From: Streptomyces violaceoruber
Lineage (GTDB): Bacteria > Actinomycetota > Actinomycetes > Streptomycetales > Streptomycetaceae
Reading direction: 5' to 3'
Length of the DNA: 64,000 nt
Assembly (NCBI RefSeq): GCF_033406955.1
Contig: NZ_CP137734.1
Span: forward strand, 7,812,001 to 7,876,000
A model generated the notes under the pieces. That model searched no databases and was not told the DNA's origin. It was given only the letters and a program-made list of their open reading frames with translations. The position numbers and the translations under genes are program-made. Below are positions 26,184 through 33,988 of this stretch, in pieces. Within the stretch, counting starts at the first letter, position 1. Each line of letters opens with the position of its first letter.

Positions 26184-27194
26184 TCAGTTCGACGCGGACG
26201 CCAGGCGCAGGGGCACCGGCGCCGGGGGAGCGGCCTCGTCGCTGCGGCGCACCACCTCGGCCCACCAGGCCGGCCCGTCCTCGATGTGGCGCAGCAGGAC
26301 GCCCTCGCGGATCGCCCAGGGGCAGAGCGCCACCGCATCGAGACCGGTCAGCTTCATCGCGGTGTGACCCACCACGGCGCCCGCCAGGCTCTGGGCCGCG
26401 CGCGGCGCCGAGATGCCGGGCAGCCGGGCCCGCTCGGCCGCGGACAGGGCGGCCAGCCGGCCCACCGCGTCGCCCAGGTCCGAGCAGCGCATCCGCCGCT
26501 CCGTGAAGGGTCCGCACCGGCCGGGCGGGGCGCCGCACAGCCGCCCGAGCTGCTGGAAGGTCCGCGAGGTGGCCACGGCGGTCCGCGGTCCCTCCCAGCG
26601 GATCCGCGCCGCCGCGTCCCGCAGCTGGTGGCGGACCCTGCGCCGCAGCGCCTTGACCTGCTCCGGCGAGGCCGGGTCCCGGCCGCCGGCCAGGAACTCG
26701 TGGGTCAGCCGGGCCGCCCCCAGCGGCAGCGAGGCCACGAAGCCGGGCAGCCGGCCGCGCCCGAACGCGACCTCCAGCGAGCCGCCGCCTATGTCGAGCA
26801 GGGCGAGCGGACCGGACCGCCAGCCCATCCAGCGCCGGGCCGCGAGGAACGTCAGCTCCGCCTCCACCTCGCCCGGCAGGGTGCACAGCGGCACGCCGGT
26901 GCGGGCCTGGACGGTGCGCAGCACCTCACGCCGGTTCGGCGCGGCGCGCACCACCGCGGTCGCGAAGGCCAGCGGCCCCGACGCCCCCCACCGGTCCGCG
27001 GTCCTGCTCGCGTCGGCGACCGCCCCGACGAGCCGCTCCACGGCCTCCTCCGGGACCGGGTCGCCCGGCCTGACCTGCTCCGACAGCCGCAGCCGCCACT
27101 TCGCGGTGTGCACCGGCAGCGGAACGCCGCCCTCGGCGTCCGCCACCATGAGCCGGACCGTGTTCGACCCCACATCCACCACGCTGGTACGCAT
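26184..27194 (-). CDS. Ppx/GppA-family exopolyphosphatase / pppGpp phosphatase
   Basis: 336 residues. ASKHA fold: VVDVGSNTVRLMVAD at the start (phosphate 1 loop), LDIGGGSLEVAFG (phosphate 2) and ATAVVRAAPNRREVL between. The length is that of the short two-domain actinobacterial Ppx proteins rather than the 500-residue E. coli form. It removes phosphate from polyphosphate or pppGpp; the two cannot be separated from sequence. First gene of the leftward set with the small acidic protein. Confidence 0.9.
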   Translation of the reverse strand: MRTSVVDVGSNTVRLMVADAEGGVPLPVHTAKWRLRLSEQVRPGDPVPEEAVERLVGAVADASRTADRWGASGPLAFATAVVRAAPNRREVLRTVQARTGVPLCTLPGEVEAELTFLAARRWMGWRSGPLALLDIGGGSLEVAFGRGRLPGFVASLPLGAARLTHEFLAGGRDPASPEQVKALRRRVRHQLRDAAARIRWEGPRTAVATSRTFQQLGRLCGAPPGRCGPFTERRMRCSDLGDAVGRLAALSAAERARLPGISAPRAAQSLAGAVVGHTAMKLTGLDAVALCPWAIREGVLLRHIEDGPAWWAEVVRRSDEAAPPAPVPLRLASASN

Positions 27195-27224
27195 GAGGGC
27201 AACAGGTACCCATTTGAGCGCCGA

Positions 27225-30047
27225 TCAGGCCAGCTGCCGCCGCACCAGCTCGTGCAGCCGTCCGCCGGTGTCCGCCAGCAGCCGGGCGGGCGGGCCCTGC
27301 TGGGCGACCCTGCCGTCCTCCATCACGATCACGCGGTCGGCGTCCAGGACCGTGGACAGGCGGTGCGCGATCACGATCCGGGTGGCGTTGAGCGCCTTGG
27401 TGGACTCGATCACCCTGCGCTGCGTCTCGTTGTCCAGGGCGCTGGTCGCCTCGTCGAAGAAGAGGATGCGCGGCCGGCGGATCAGGGCCTGCGCGATCAT
27501 CAGCCGCTGCCGCTGGCCCCCGGAGACCGCCCCGCTGCCCGACACGATGGTGTGCAGCCCCATCGGCATCCGCTCGATGTCCTCCGCGAGCCCCGCCATC
27601 CGGGCCGCCGCCATCGCCTCCTCGGGCGTGTACGCCTCGGTGCCGCAGATGACGTCCAGGATCGAGCCGGTGAAGGGCTGGGCGTGCTGGAGCACCACCC
27701 CGCACTGTCTGCGCACCGCCGACTGGTCCAGCGCGGCCAGGTCCTGGCCGTCGTACAGGACGCTGCCCGACAGCGGACGGTCGAAGCCGATCAGCAGCCG
27801 CAGCAGCGTCGACTTGCCGCAGCCGCTGGGGCCGACGACCGCCACGAACTCGCCCGGCCGCACCTCGAAGGACACGTCGTCCAGGACCAGCGGCCCGTCG
27901 TCGGTGTACCGGAACGACAGCCGGCGCGCCTCGATCGCCCCCGACAGCGGCCCCGGCCGGGTGCTCGCCGTCCGCACCTCGGGCGTGGCGTCCAGGACCG
28001 GCCGGATCTCCTCGAACAGCGGCAGCGCCGCCACCCCCGACACGAACGCGCCGGTCAGCTGGGTGACCGAGGTCAGCAGCATCGTCACCGAGGCGTTGAA
28101 GGTGAGGAACTCCGCCGCCGACATCGAGCCCCGCGCCGGGCCGGCCAGCAGCATGAACATCAACAGGGTGCAGAGCGGTAGGTACACCGCGCCGAGCACC
28201 GCGTTCAGGTTCTTGATCCGGCCCGCCCGCTGCTGCAGCTCCCGGCTGTGCGCGAACCGCTCCGCCCACGCCGCGTAGGCGTAGTTCTCGGCTGCCGCCA
28301 CCCGCAGCTTCGGCAGCCCGCGCAGCGTCTGGAACGCCTGGTTGTTCAGCTTGTTGGTGAGTTTGACCAGCCGCCGCTGCCAGCGCACCTGCCACAGCCC
28401 GAGCCCGAGGAACACCCCGGCGACGACCACCAGCATGCCGATCGCGGCGAACGCCATCGGCACGCTGTACCAGAGCAGCAGACCGAGGTTCATCGCCCCG
28501 ACGGTCACCGACTGGGCCACGGTCGGGCCGACCCCCGCGAGCAGTCTGCGGATCGCGCTGATGCCCATGGCCGCGCTCGCCAGTTCGCCGGTGGAGCGCT
28601 CGGTGAAGAACTTCGTCGGCAGCCGCAGCAGGCGGTCCCACACGGCGGGCTGGAGGGTGGCCTCGATCCGGCCCTCCAGACGCAGGATGGTGAGGTTCTG
28701 CAGCAGCATGAAGGCCGCCGCGACGACGCTGCTCAGCATCACCGCGAGACACACCTGCACGATCAGCCCGGTCTGCGCCTTCGGCACGAACTCGCCGAGC
28801 ACCCGGCCCGTCGCGATCGGCACCAGCGCGCCGAGCACCACCGTCACCAGCCCGGCGAGCAGCAGCGACGTCAGATCCCGGCGGGTGCCCGCCAGACAGA
28901 ACCGGAGCAGCCCGAGCGGACTCGGCCGCCGCTCCGGCAGCGGGCGGTAGAACATCACCGCGCGCGGTTCGAACTCCCCGGCGTTCGCCCGCTCCACGGG
29001 CGTCTCCCGACCGGTCGCCGGATGCACGGCCACATAGCCGCCGCGCCGCCACAGCAGAGCCACCGGCGCCCCCGACAGGGTGCGGTGCCCGACCAGCGGC
29101 CCCACGTCCTCCCGCCACCAGCGGTCCGCCAGCCGCACCGACCTGGTCCGCACCCGCGAGGCGAGCGCGATCCGCTCCACCGGGTCCAGCCGGTCGCTCT
29201 CGGTGCCGCCCGGGGACGGCTCGGCGAGCGGAATACCGGCGGCGCGGGCGACCAGCCCGCACGCCGCGTACGTGGCGTCGGCGTCGGCGGCCGTGGTGCG
29301 CTGCGCCGAGCGCTTGCCGATGGAGGCCAGCAGCGTCCGGTCGGCCCGCGCGCGCACCGCCTCACCGGCCTTGATACCGGCCGCCGTGCGGGTCTCGTGG
29401 GTGCGCTCCAGCTGCTCGATCCACCGGTCAAGGGTGGTCAGCAGCCGGTACTGCTGGTCGACCATGCTCTGCCACAGCGCCGGGTCCATCAACAGGTCGG
29501 CGGCCGCCTCCTCGCCGTACACCGCCCCGTACTGCACGCTGCCCGGCGGCACCTGCATCCAGAACACGTCGTCGTCCGTGGGTGCGCCGGCCCGCTCCGT
29601 GGCCATCGGCGCCTGGAAGAGGACGGTCAGGCCGCGTCCCACGCCGAGGGCCAGGGCGTACTCCAGCGGACTCGTCGTCGGCGGCACGTACTGGGGGTTG
29701 CCGTACGCGTCGTACGACCACGTCTGGGTGGGCGCCGGCTGGTACAGCTCGCGCAGCCCGATCCGGTGCACCACGCAGTCCCGCAGCGGGCGTGCCACCA
29801 GCGTGTGCTGCGGCCCGGCGACCGGTCCCAGCAGTACCGAGCCCGCCTCCAGGCGTCCCAGGTGGTGCCAGTGGCCCTGCTCCCCGGCGTCGACCGCGAA
29901 CAGGTCCACCGCGCCGGACACCACGAGCCACAGCACCTGCGGCCCCTCCAGGTCGAGGCGGTTGAACCCGGCGCAGTCGACGCGCGTGCCCAGCGAGCCG
30001 AGCGCCCCCAGGACCAGGTCGCCCTGCCCCTCGTGCACGGTTGTCAT
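27225..30047 (-). CDS. NHLM-type peptide export ABC transporter, ATP-binding/permease, no peptidase
   Basis: 940 residues; ATG 30047 with GGGAG in the end of the upstream gene. The first about 390 residues precede the membrane part: a cyclic-nucleotide-like sensor region (VDLFAVDAGEQGHWHHLG) and a helical segment, as in NHLM system ATP-binding subunits. Six membrane helices (about 405-680) and a nucleotide-binding domain follow, with GPSGCGKST near 738, SGGQRQR near 843 and FFDEATSALD. No C39 domain. It should dimerise with the peptidase-bearing partner next door and export the double-glycine peptide. Stop and start of the pair are one base apart. Confidence 0.92.
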   Translation of the reverse strand: MTTVHEGQGDLVLGALGSLGTRVDCAGFNRLDLEGPQVLWLVVSGAVDLFAVDAGEQGHWHHLGRLEAGSVLLGPVAGPQHTLVARPLRDCVVHRIGLRELYQPAPTQTWSYDAYGNPQYVPPTTSPLEYALALGVGRGLTVLFQAPMATERAGAPTDDDVFWMQVPPGSVQYGAVYGEEAAADLLMDPALWQSMVDQQYRLLTTLDRWIEQLERTHETRTAAGIKAGEAVRARADRTLLASIGKRSAQRTTAADADATYAACGLVARAAGIPLAEPSPGGTESDRLDPVERIALASRVRTRSVRLADRWWREDVGPLVGHRTLSGAPVALLWRRGGYVAVHPATGRETPVERANAGEFEPRAVMFYRPLPERRPSPLGLLRFCLAGTRRDLTSLLLAGLVTVVLGALVPIATGRVLGEFVPKAQTGLIVQVCLAVMLSSVVAAAFMLLQNLTILRLEGRIEATLQPAVWDRLLRLPTKFFTERSTGELASAAMGISAIRRLLAGVGPTVAQSVTVGAMNLGLLLWYSVPMAFAAIGMLVVVAGVFLGLGLWQVRWQRRLVKLTNKLNNQAFQTLRGLPKLRVAAAENYAYAAWAERFAHSRELQQRAGRIKNLNAVLGAVYLPLCTLLMFMLLAGPARGSMSAAEFLTFNASVTMLLTSVTQLTGAFVSGVAALPLFEEIRPVLDATPEVRTASTRPGPLSGAIEARRLSFRYTDDGPLVLDDVSFEVRPGEFVAVVGPSGCGKSTLLRLLIGFDRPLSGSVLYDGQDLAALDQSAVRRQCGVVLQHAQPFTGSILDVICGTEAYTPEEAMAAARMAGLAEDIERMPMGLHTIVSGSGAVSGGQRQRLMIAQALIRRPRILFFDEATSALDNETQRRVIESTKALNATRIVIAHRLSTVLDADRVIVMEDGRVAQQGPPARLLADTGGRLHELVRRQLA

Positions 30048-30048
30048 C

Positions 30049-32271
30049 TCACCGCTCCCTGACCAGCGCCGCGTACGCGCCACCGCGCGCCAGCAGCTCC
30101 TCGTGCCGCCCGCGCTCCACGACCGTGCCGTGGTCGAGGACGACGATCTCGTCGCTGTCCCGCACCGTGCTGAGCCGGTGCGCGATCACCACGCAGGCGC
30201 AGCCGCGCCGGCGCAGGTTGTCCATCACCACCAGCTCGGTCTCCGCGTCCAGCGCGCTGGTCACCTCGTCCAGGACGAGGATGCTGGGGCGGCGCACCAG
30301 GGCCCGCGCGATCTCCAGGCGCTGGCGCTGCCCGCCGGAGAAGTTGCGGCCGTCCTGCTCCACCGGGCTGTGGAGCCCGCCCGGCCTGCGCGTCACCACG
30401 TCGTACAGCGCGGCGTCCTTCAGCGCCTCCACCACGGCGTCGTCGGGGATCGACGGGTCCCACAGGGCCACGTTGTCGCGCACCGAGCCCTCGAACAGGA
30501 ACACGTCCTGGTCGACGAAGGAGACGGAGGACGCCAGCGCCCCGCGCGGGATGTCGTCGAGTCGCTGCCCGTCGATGCGGATCACGCCGTCCCAGGGCGC
30601 GTACAGGCCCGAGATCAGCCGCGACACCGTCGACTTGCCGCTGCCCGAACCGCCGACCAGGGCCACCTGCTGCCCCGGCCCCACGGTCAGGTCGAAACCG
30701 GACAGCAGCGGCTTGTCGAGCGGGTTGTAGCCGAAGGAGACGTTCTGCAGCTCCACGTGCCCGCGCAGCCGGCGGGTGGAGTCGCCGTCACCGGGGCGGT
30801 CGTAGAGCGGATCCGCCCGGAAGTTCTCCACGTCCTTGAGGCGGGCCACGTCGGCCGCGAAGTCCTGGATGCGGCCCGCGACACCGTTCAGCCGGGTCAG
30901 CGGCGCGGTGAAGCGGACCACCAGCGCCTGGAAGGCGACCAGCAGCCCGACCGAGATGTGGCCCTCGACCGCGCGCATGCCGCCGATCCACAGGATCAGC
31001 CCGCTGTTCAGCGTCGCCAGCGTCGGCGCGACCACGCCCAGCCAGGCACTGGGCACCCCGAGCCGCTGCTGCTCCTCCAGCGTGGTGGCGTGCTGGCCGG
31101 CCCACTTGCGGAAGTAGCCGTCCTCGCCGCCGGTCGCCTTCATCGTCTCGATCAGCTGGAGGCCGGTGTAGGCGGTGTTGGTCAGCCGCGCCGTGTCCGC
31201 CCGCAGCTTGGCCGTACGGGTCGCGCGCAGCCGGATGACGACCCGCATCGCCAGGATGTTGAGCAGCGCCACACCGATGCCGACGAAGGTGAGCTGCGGG
31301 TCGTACGTGTACAGCAGCACGGCGTACAGGACGACCACGATCGCGTCCACGCCCGCCGCGGCGAGGTCGCGGGCCAGCGTCTCGGCGACGGCGTCGTTGG
31401 ACTGGAGCCGCTGCACCAGGTCGGCGGGGCTGCGCTGGGAGAAGAAGGTCACCGGCAGCCGCAGCAGGTGCCGCAGGAAGCGGGCGCTGGAGAGGGTGGA
31501 GGAGATGATGCGCCCGTGCAGCAGGTTGGCCTGCTGGAGCCAGGTCAGCACCACCGTGAGCAGCACACAGGCGCCCATCGACGCGAACAGCACGCCGAGC
31601 AGCGAGGTCTGCCCACCGATGAGGAACATGTCGATGTAGGTGCGGCTGAGCGCGGGCACCGCCGCGCCGACCGCCACCAGGAGCAGGCTCGCCAGCACCG
31701 CGGCGGGCAGCGTGCCCGCGGTTCCGCGCAGCCGGGCGGGCATCGCACCGAGCACACCGGGCTTGCGGCCGCCGCGGGTGAAGCCGTCACCGGGCTCCAT
31801 GGTCAGCACGACACCGGTGAAGGACCCGTCGAAGTCCTCCAGGGACACGAACCTGCGTCCCTTGCCCGGGTCGTTGATGAACACCCCGCGCCGCCCGAAC
31901 CGACGGCCCATGCCGTCGTAGACGACGTAGTGGTTGAACTCCCAGAAGAGGATGGCCGGTGCCGTCACCTCGGCGAGGGCGGCCAGGTCCATCTGCATGC
32001 CCTTGGCGGTGAACCCGTAACTCCGCGCGGCCTTCAGCAGGTTGCTCGCCCGGGACCCGTCGCGGGAGACACCGCAGGCGATCCGCAGCTCCTCCAGGGG
32101 GACATGGCGGCCGTAGTGTCCCAGCACCATGGCGAGGGAGGCGGCACCGCACTCCACGGCCTCCATCTGGAGCACCGTGGGCGTGCGGACGGTCCTCGCG
32201 CGGCTCTTCGGCACGCTGCGCCTCGGCGGGGCGGCACGGCGCCTGCCCCGGGTCTCCTGTGCGGTGCTCAC
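30049..32271 (-). CDS. NHLM-type C39-peptidase ABC transporter
   Basis: 740 residues from a GTG at 32271 that overlaps the HlyD stop (GTGA). The N-terminal C39 peptidase has oxyanion Gln35, catalytic Cys41 (EAVECGAAS), His114 (FNHYVVYDG) and Asp134 (FINDPGKG), all intact. Six membrane helices and an ATPase with GGSGSGKST, SGGQRQRLE and LDEVTSALD follow. It should cut the precursor after its GG and move the core out of the cell. A basic head (RGRRRAAPPRR) precedes the peptidase. Confidence 0.95.
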   Translation of the reverse strand: MSTAQETRGRRRAAPPRRSVPKSRARTVRTPTVLQMEAVECGAASLAMVLGHYGRHVPLEELRIACGVSRDGSRASNLLKAARSYGFTAKGMQMDLAALAEVTAPAILFWEFNHYVVYDGMGRRFGRRGVFINDPGKGRRFVSLEDFDGSFTGVVLTMEPGDGFTRGGRKPGVLGAMPARLRGTAGTLPAAVLASLLLVAVGAAVPALSRTYIDMFLIGGQTSLLGVLFASMGACVLLTVVLTWLQQANLLHGRIISSTLSSARFLRHLLRLPVTFFSQRSPADLVQRLQSNDAVAETLARDLAAAGVDAIVVVLYAVLLYTYDPQLTFVGIGVALLNILAMRVVIRLRATRTAKLRADTARLTNTAYTGLQLIETMKATGGEDGYFRKWAGQHATTLEEQQRLGVPSAWLGVVAPTLATLNSGLILWIGGMRAVEGHISVGLLVAFQALVVRFTAPLTRLNGVAGRIQDFAADVARLKDVENFRADPLYDRPGDGDSTRRLRGHVELQNVSFGYNPLDKPLLSGFDLTVGPGQQVALVGGSGSGKSTVSRLISGLYAPWDGVIRIDGQRLDDIPRGALASSVSFVDQDVFLFEGSVRDNVALWDPSIPDDAVVEALKDAALYDVVTRRPGGLHSPVEQDGRNFSGGQRQRLEIARALVRRPSILVLDEVTSALDAETELVVMDNLRRRGCACVVIAHRLSTVRDSDEIVVLDHGTVVERGRHEELLARGGAYAALVRER

Positions 32272-33074
32272 GGCAGCAGCCAATCGACGGGACGCTGGTC
32301 GGCCAGCCGGATCGAGCCCGAGGCCAGGGTCATGGAGGTCAGTTCGAACGGCGGCCCGTCGGCCGAGGACCACGCGTAGCCGCTCTTCGTGGACTTCGAG
32401 GTCGCCAGCCGCACCGTCACGGCCACCGGCCTGCCGTCCTCGGTGAACTGCTCGCCGAGCGCGCTGTCCCCGAGGAACGCGCCGATCGTCTGCGCCGACT
32501 GGGCCGAGCGGTCCACGGACTTCACCTCCCCGTGCAGGACGCCGTACTGCTGCGTCGGCACCGACTGGACGGTCAGGTCGACCGAGGCGTGGGCGGGGAT
32601 GGCGGCGGCGTTCTCCGCGGGGACGTAGACGGTGGCGTAGAGCGGGTCGCCGGCGTGGGCGACCTTCTCGACGGACGCGACGTTCGCGCCGGTGGCGATG
32701 ATCTGCCCGACGGTGGCGGCGAGTGCGCTGACCCGGCCGGCGTCCACCGTGCGGACCACCGTCTCGCCCTTCGCGGTGCGGACCTTCAGTACCGGGGCGT
32801 CGGCGGCCAGCCGCTGCCCCGGACCGGCGAGGACCGCGGTGACCTGCCCGGAGACGGGGCTTTGCAGGAGGTAACTGCCCTGGCCGTGGGTGAGGACGGC
32901 GGGTGCGGACACCGTGGAGGTCACCGAGCCGCCCACCGCCCACACGGACGCGGCGGCCATGGCGATCAGCGTCACGGACAGCACCAGCCAGCCCTGGGGA
33001 CGGGCGAAACGCACCGGGAGATCGAGCTCCTCCGGCGACTGGAGTTTTGCGAGGGCCTGTTGGCGGAACTGCAC
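32268..33074 (-). CDS. HlyD-family adaptor of the peptide exporter
   Basis: 268 residues, GTG start. One N-terminal membrane helix (about 29-46, GWLVLSVTLIAMAAASVW), then a periplasmic-adaptor-like lipoyl/barrel-sandwich part (LQSPVSGQVTAVLAGPGQRL...VDAGRVSALAATVGQII) and a beta-barrel. In a Gram-positive it bridges the ABC pair to the cell wall. It is short, with no long coiled coil, as in NHLM operons. First exporter gene, about 118 bases after the precursor gene and behind its terminator. Confidence 0.9.
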   Translation of the reverse strand: MQFRQQALAKLQSPEELDLPVRFARPQGWLVLSVTLIAMAAASVWAVGGSVTSTVSAPAVLTHGQGSYLLQSPVSGQVTAVLAGPGQRLAADAPVLKVRTAKGETVVRTVDAGRVSALAATVGQIIATGANVASVEKVAHAGDPLYATVYVPAENAAAIPAHASVDLTVQSVPTQQYGVLHGEVKSVDRSAQSAQTIGAFLGDSALGEQFTEDGRPVAVTVRLATSKSTKSGYAWSSADGPPFELTSMTLASGSIRLADQRPVDWLLP

Positions 33075-33143
33075 GGCTGACGTATCCAGGGCTTGGTGAG
33101 AACGGCCGGGGGACGATCACGGCCGGAGGGAGAACGGCCGAAA

Positions 33144-33172
33144 AGTCCCGGAGCCTGGACGGCTCCGGGACT
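33144..33172 (-). terminator. Terminator/attenuator between precursor and exporter
   Basis: Perfect 12-base arms AGTCCCGGAGCC and GGCTCCGGGACT around a 5-base loop. On the minus strand the stem runs directly into TTTT. It begins 20 bases after the precursor stop, so most transcripts should end here with some read-through into hlyD, giving more precursor than transporter. Confidence 0.9.
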
Positions 33173-33191
33173 CAGCGACGCAAGGGCGCGA

Positions 33192-33407
33192 TCAGAGACC
33201 GGCGACCAGGCCCGTGACCGGGGCCGTGTTCAGGCCGGTGACACCCTCGACGGTGCCGACGGCGGTGTTGAGCAGGCCGGAGACCGGGGCGATGCCGTCC
33301 ACCAGGCCGGTGACGGTGCCGACGGCGTTCACGTTCAGGCCGCCGGAGACGTTGTCGAGGTCGGCGTCGGAGATCTCGACGGTCTCAACCTGGGGGGTGG
33401 AGTTCAT
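33192..33407 (-). CDS. Double-glycine leader precursor peptide with repetitive, cysteine-free core
   Basis: 71 residues. Acidic leader ending ISDADLDNVSGG (GG at 22-23), matching C39 substrates of the type-A2 lantibiotic kind. The 48-residue core has no Cys and is built of Gly, Val, Thr, Leu and Ala in two similar halves, AVGTVTGLV...APVSGLL and AVGTVEGVTGL...APVTGLV. No lanthionine synthetase or other modification gene is near. It may be an unmodified bacteriocin, a hydrophobic surface peptide or a self-assembling peptide; function unknown. Exporter genes follow on the same strand. Confidence 0.9.
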   Translation of the reverse strand: MNSTPQVETVEISDADLDNVSGGLNVNAVGTVTGLVDGIAPVSGLLNTAVGTVEGVTGLNTAPVTGLVAGL

Positions 33408-33988
33408 GATGGAACTTCCCTTCGTATAGCCATTTCACAAGGGGGGAGCGGCCCCCTCTGGGGACAGATGACGGCCGCGACCGCGGGCGCCGGGCGCCCT
33501 TTTCCGGAGCCCTCCGCGGCCCCCGCGGTGCGATGGATCAAAGCACGCGGCCGGTCCGGGCTTCCAATCAAACACCCCTCTCACCAGCACACTTGCGAGG
33601 CCTGCGGGCCCAAGCGTGCAGGGGCGCGCACTCCTTCGCGGCCACTTCTTCACACGGTGCGCGAGATCGGCTCGTGCGGCCCCTTGCCCCGGCCGAGGCG
33701 ATTGGGGCACTACGGCCCCAAAGGCGTACGGGCCGCCGCGGGCTTGTGCAGATGCGCCAACGGGAGTGACCGGGTTGGGCATTCGATGTGCAGATTCGCT
33801 GAAGCAGTCATTCCGCTCCGTGATCGCGACGGTGCGTCGCGCTCCGGATGCGGAGGGTGCCGATCGGGGGCGGCGCGAGGGCCCGGCTGAACACCCCGCC
33901 CGGTCCGTGCGTACCAACAGCCGTCCAGGCGCCCCCAACAGCTGCCGGACCGGCGGGCATCAACCCCGGTCCCAGGAGGTCGAGCAGG
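33408..33988. other. 580-bp divergent intergenic region between precursor and protease
   Basis: It separates the leftward precursor gene from the rightward protease gene and should carry both promoters. A hairpin, TTGGGGC (33702-33708) with GCCCCAA (33715-33721), lies in the middle. The long open frames here are arginine/proline-rich with no ribosome sites and look non-coding. The length is unusual for this dense region. Confidence 0.6.

Noticed and set aside
30049..33120. N-terminal extension of the C39 transporter to 33120
   Set aside because: The extra 283 residues are an arginine-rich shadow of the HlyD gene. The GTG at 32271 overlaps the HlyD stop and gives a standard C39 start.
33192..33407. 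Precursor as a lantibiotic
   Set aside because: The leader looks lantibiotic-like, but the core has no cysteine and no LanM/LanB/LanC gene is present, so thioether rings cannot form.
33435..33938. A 167-residue minus-strand frame between the precursor and protease genes
   Set aside because: Arg/Pro/Gly composition, no ribosome site and no recognised domain; it covers the presumed divergent promoters.
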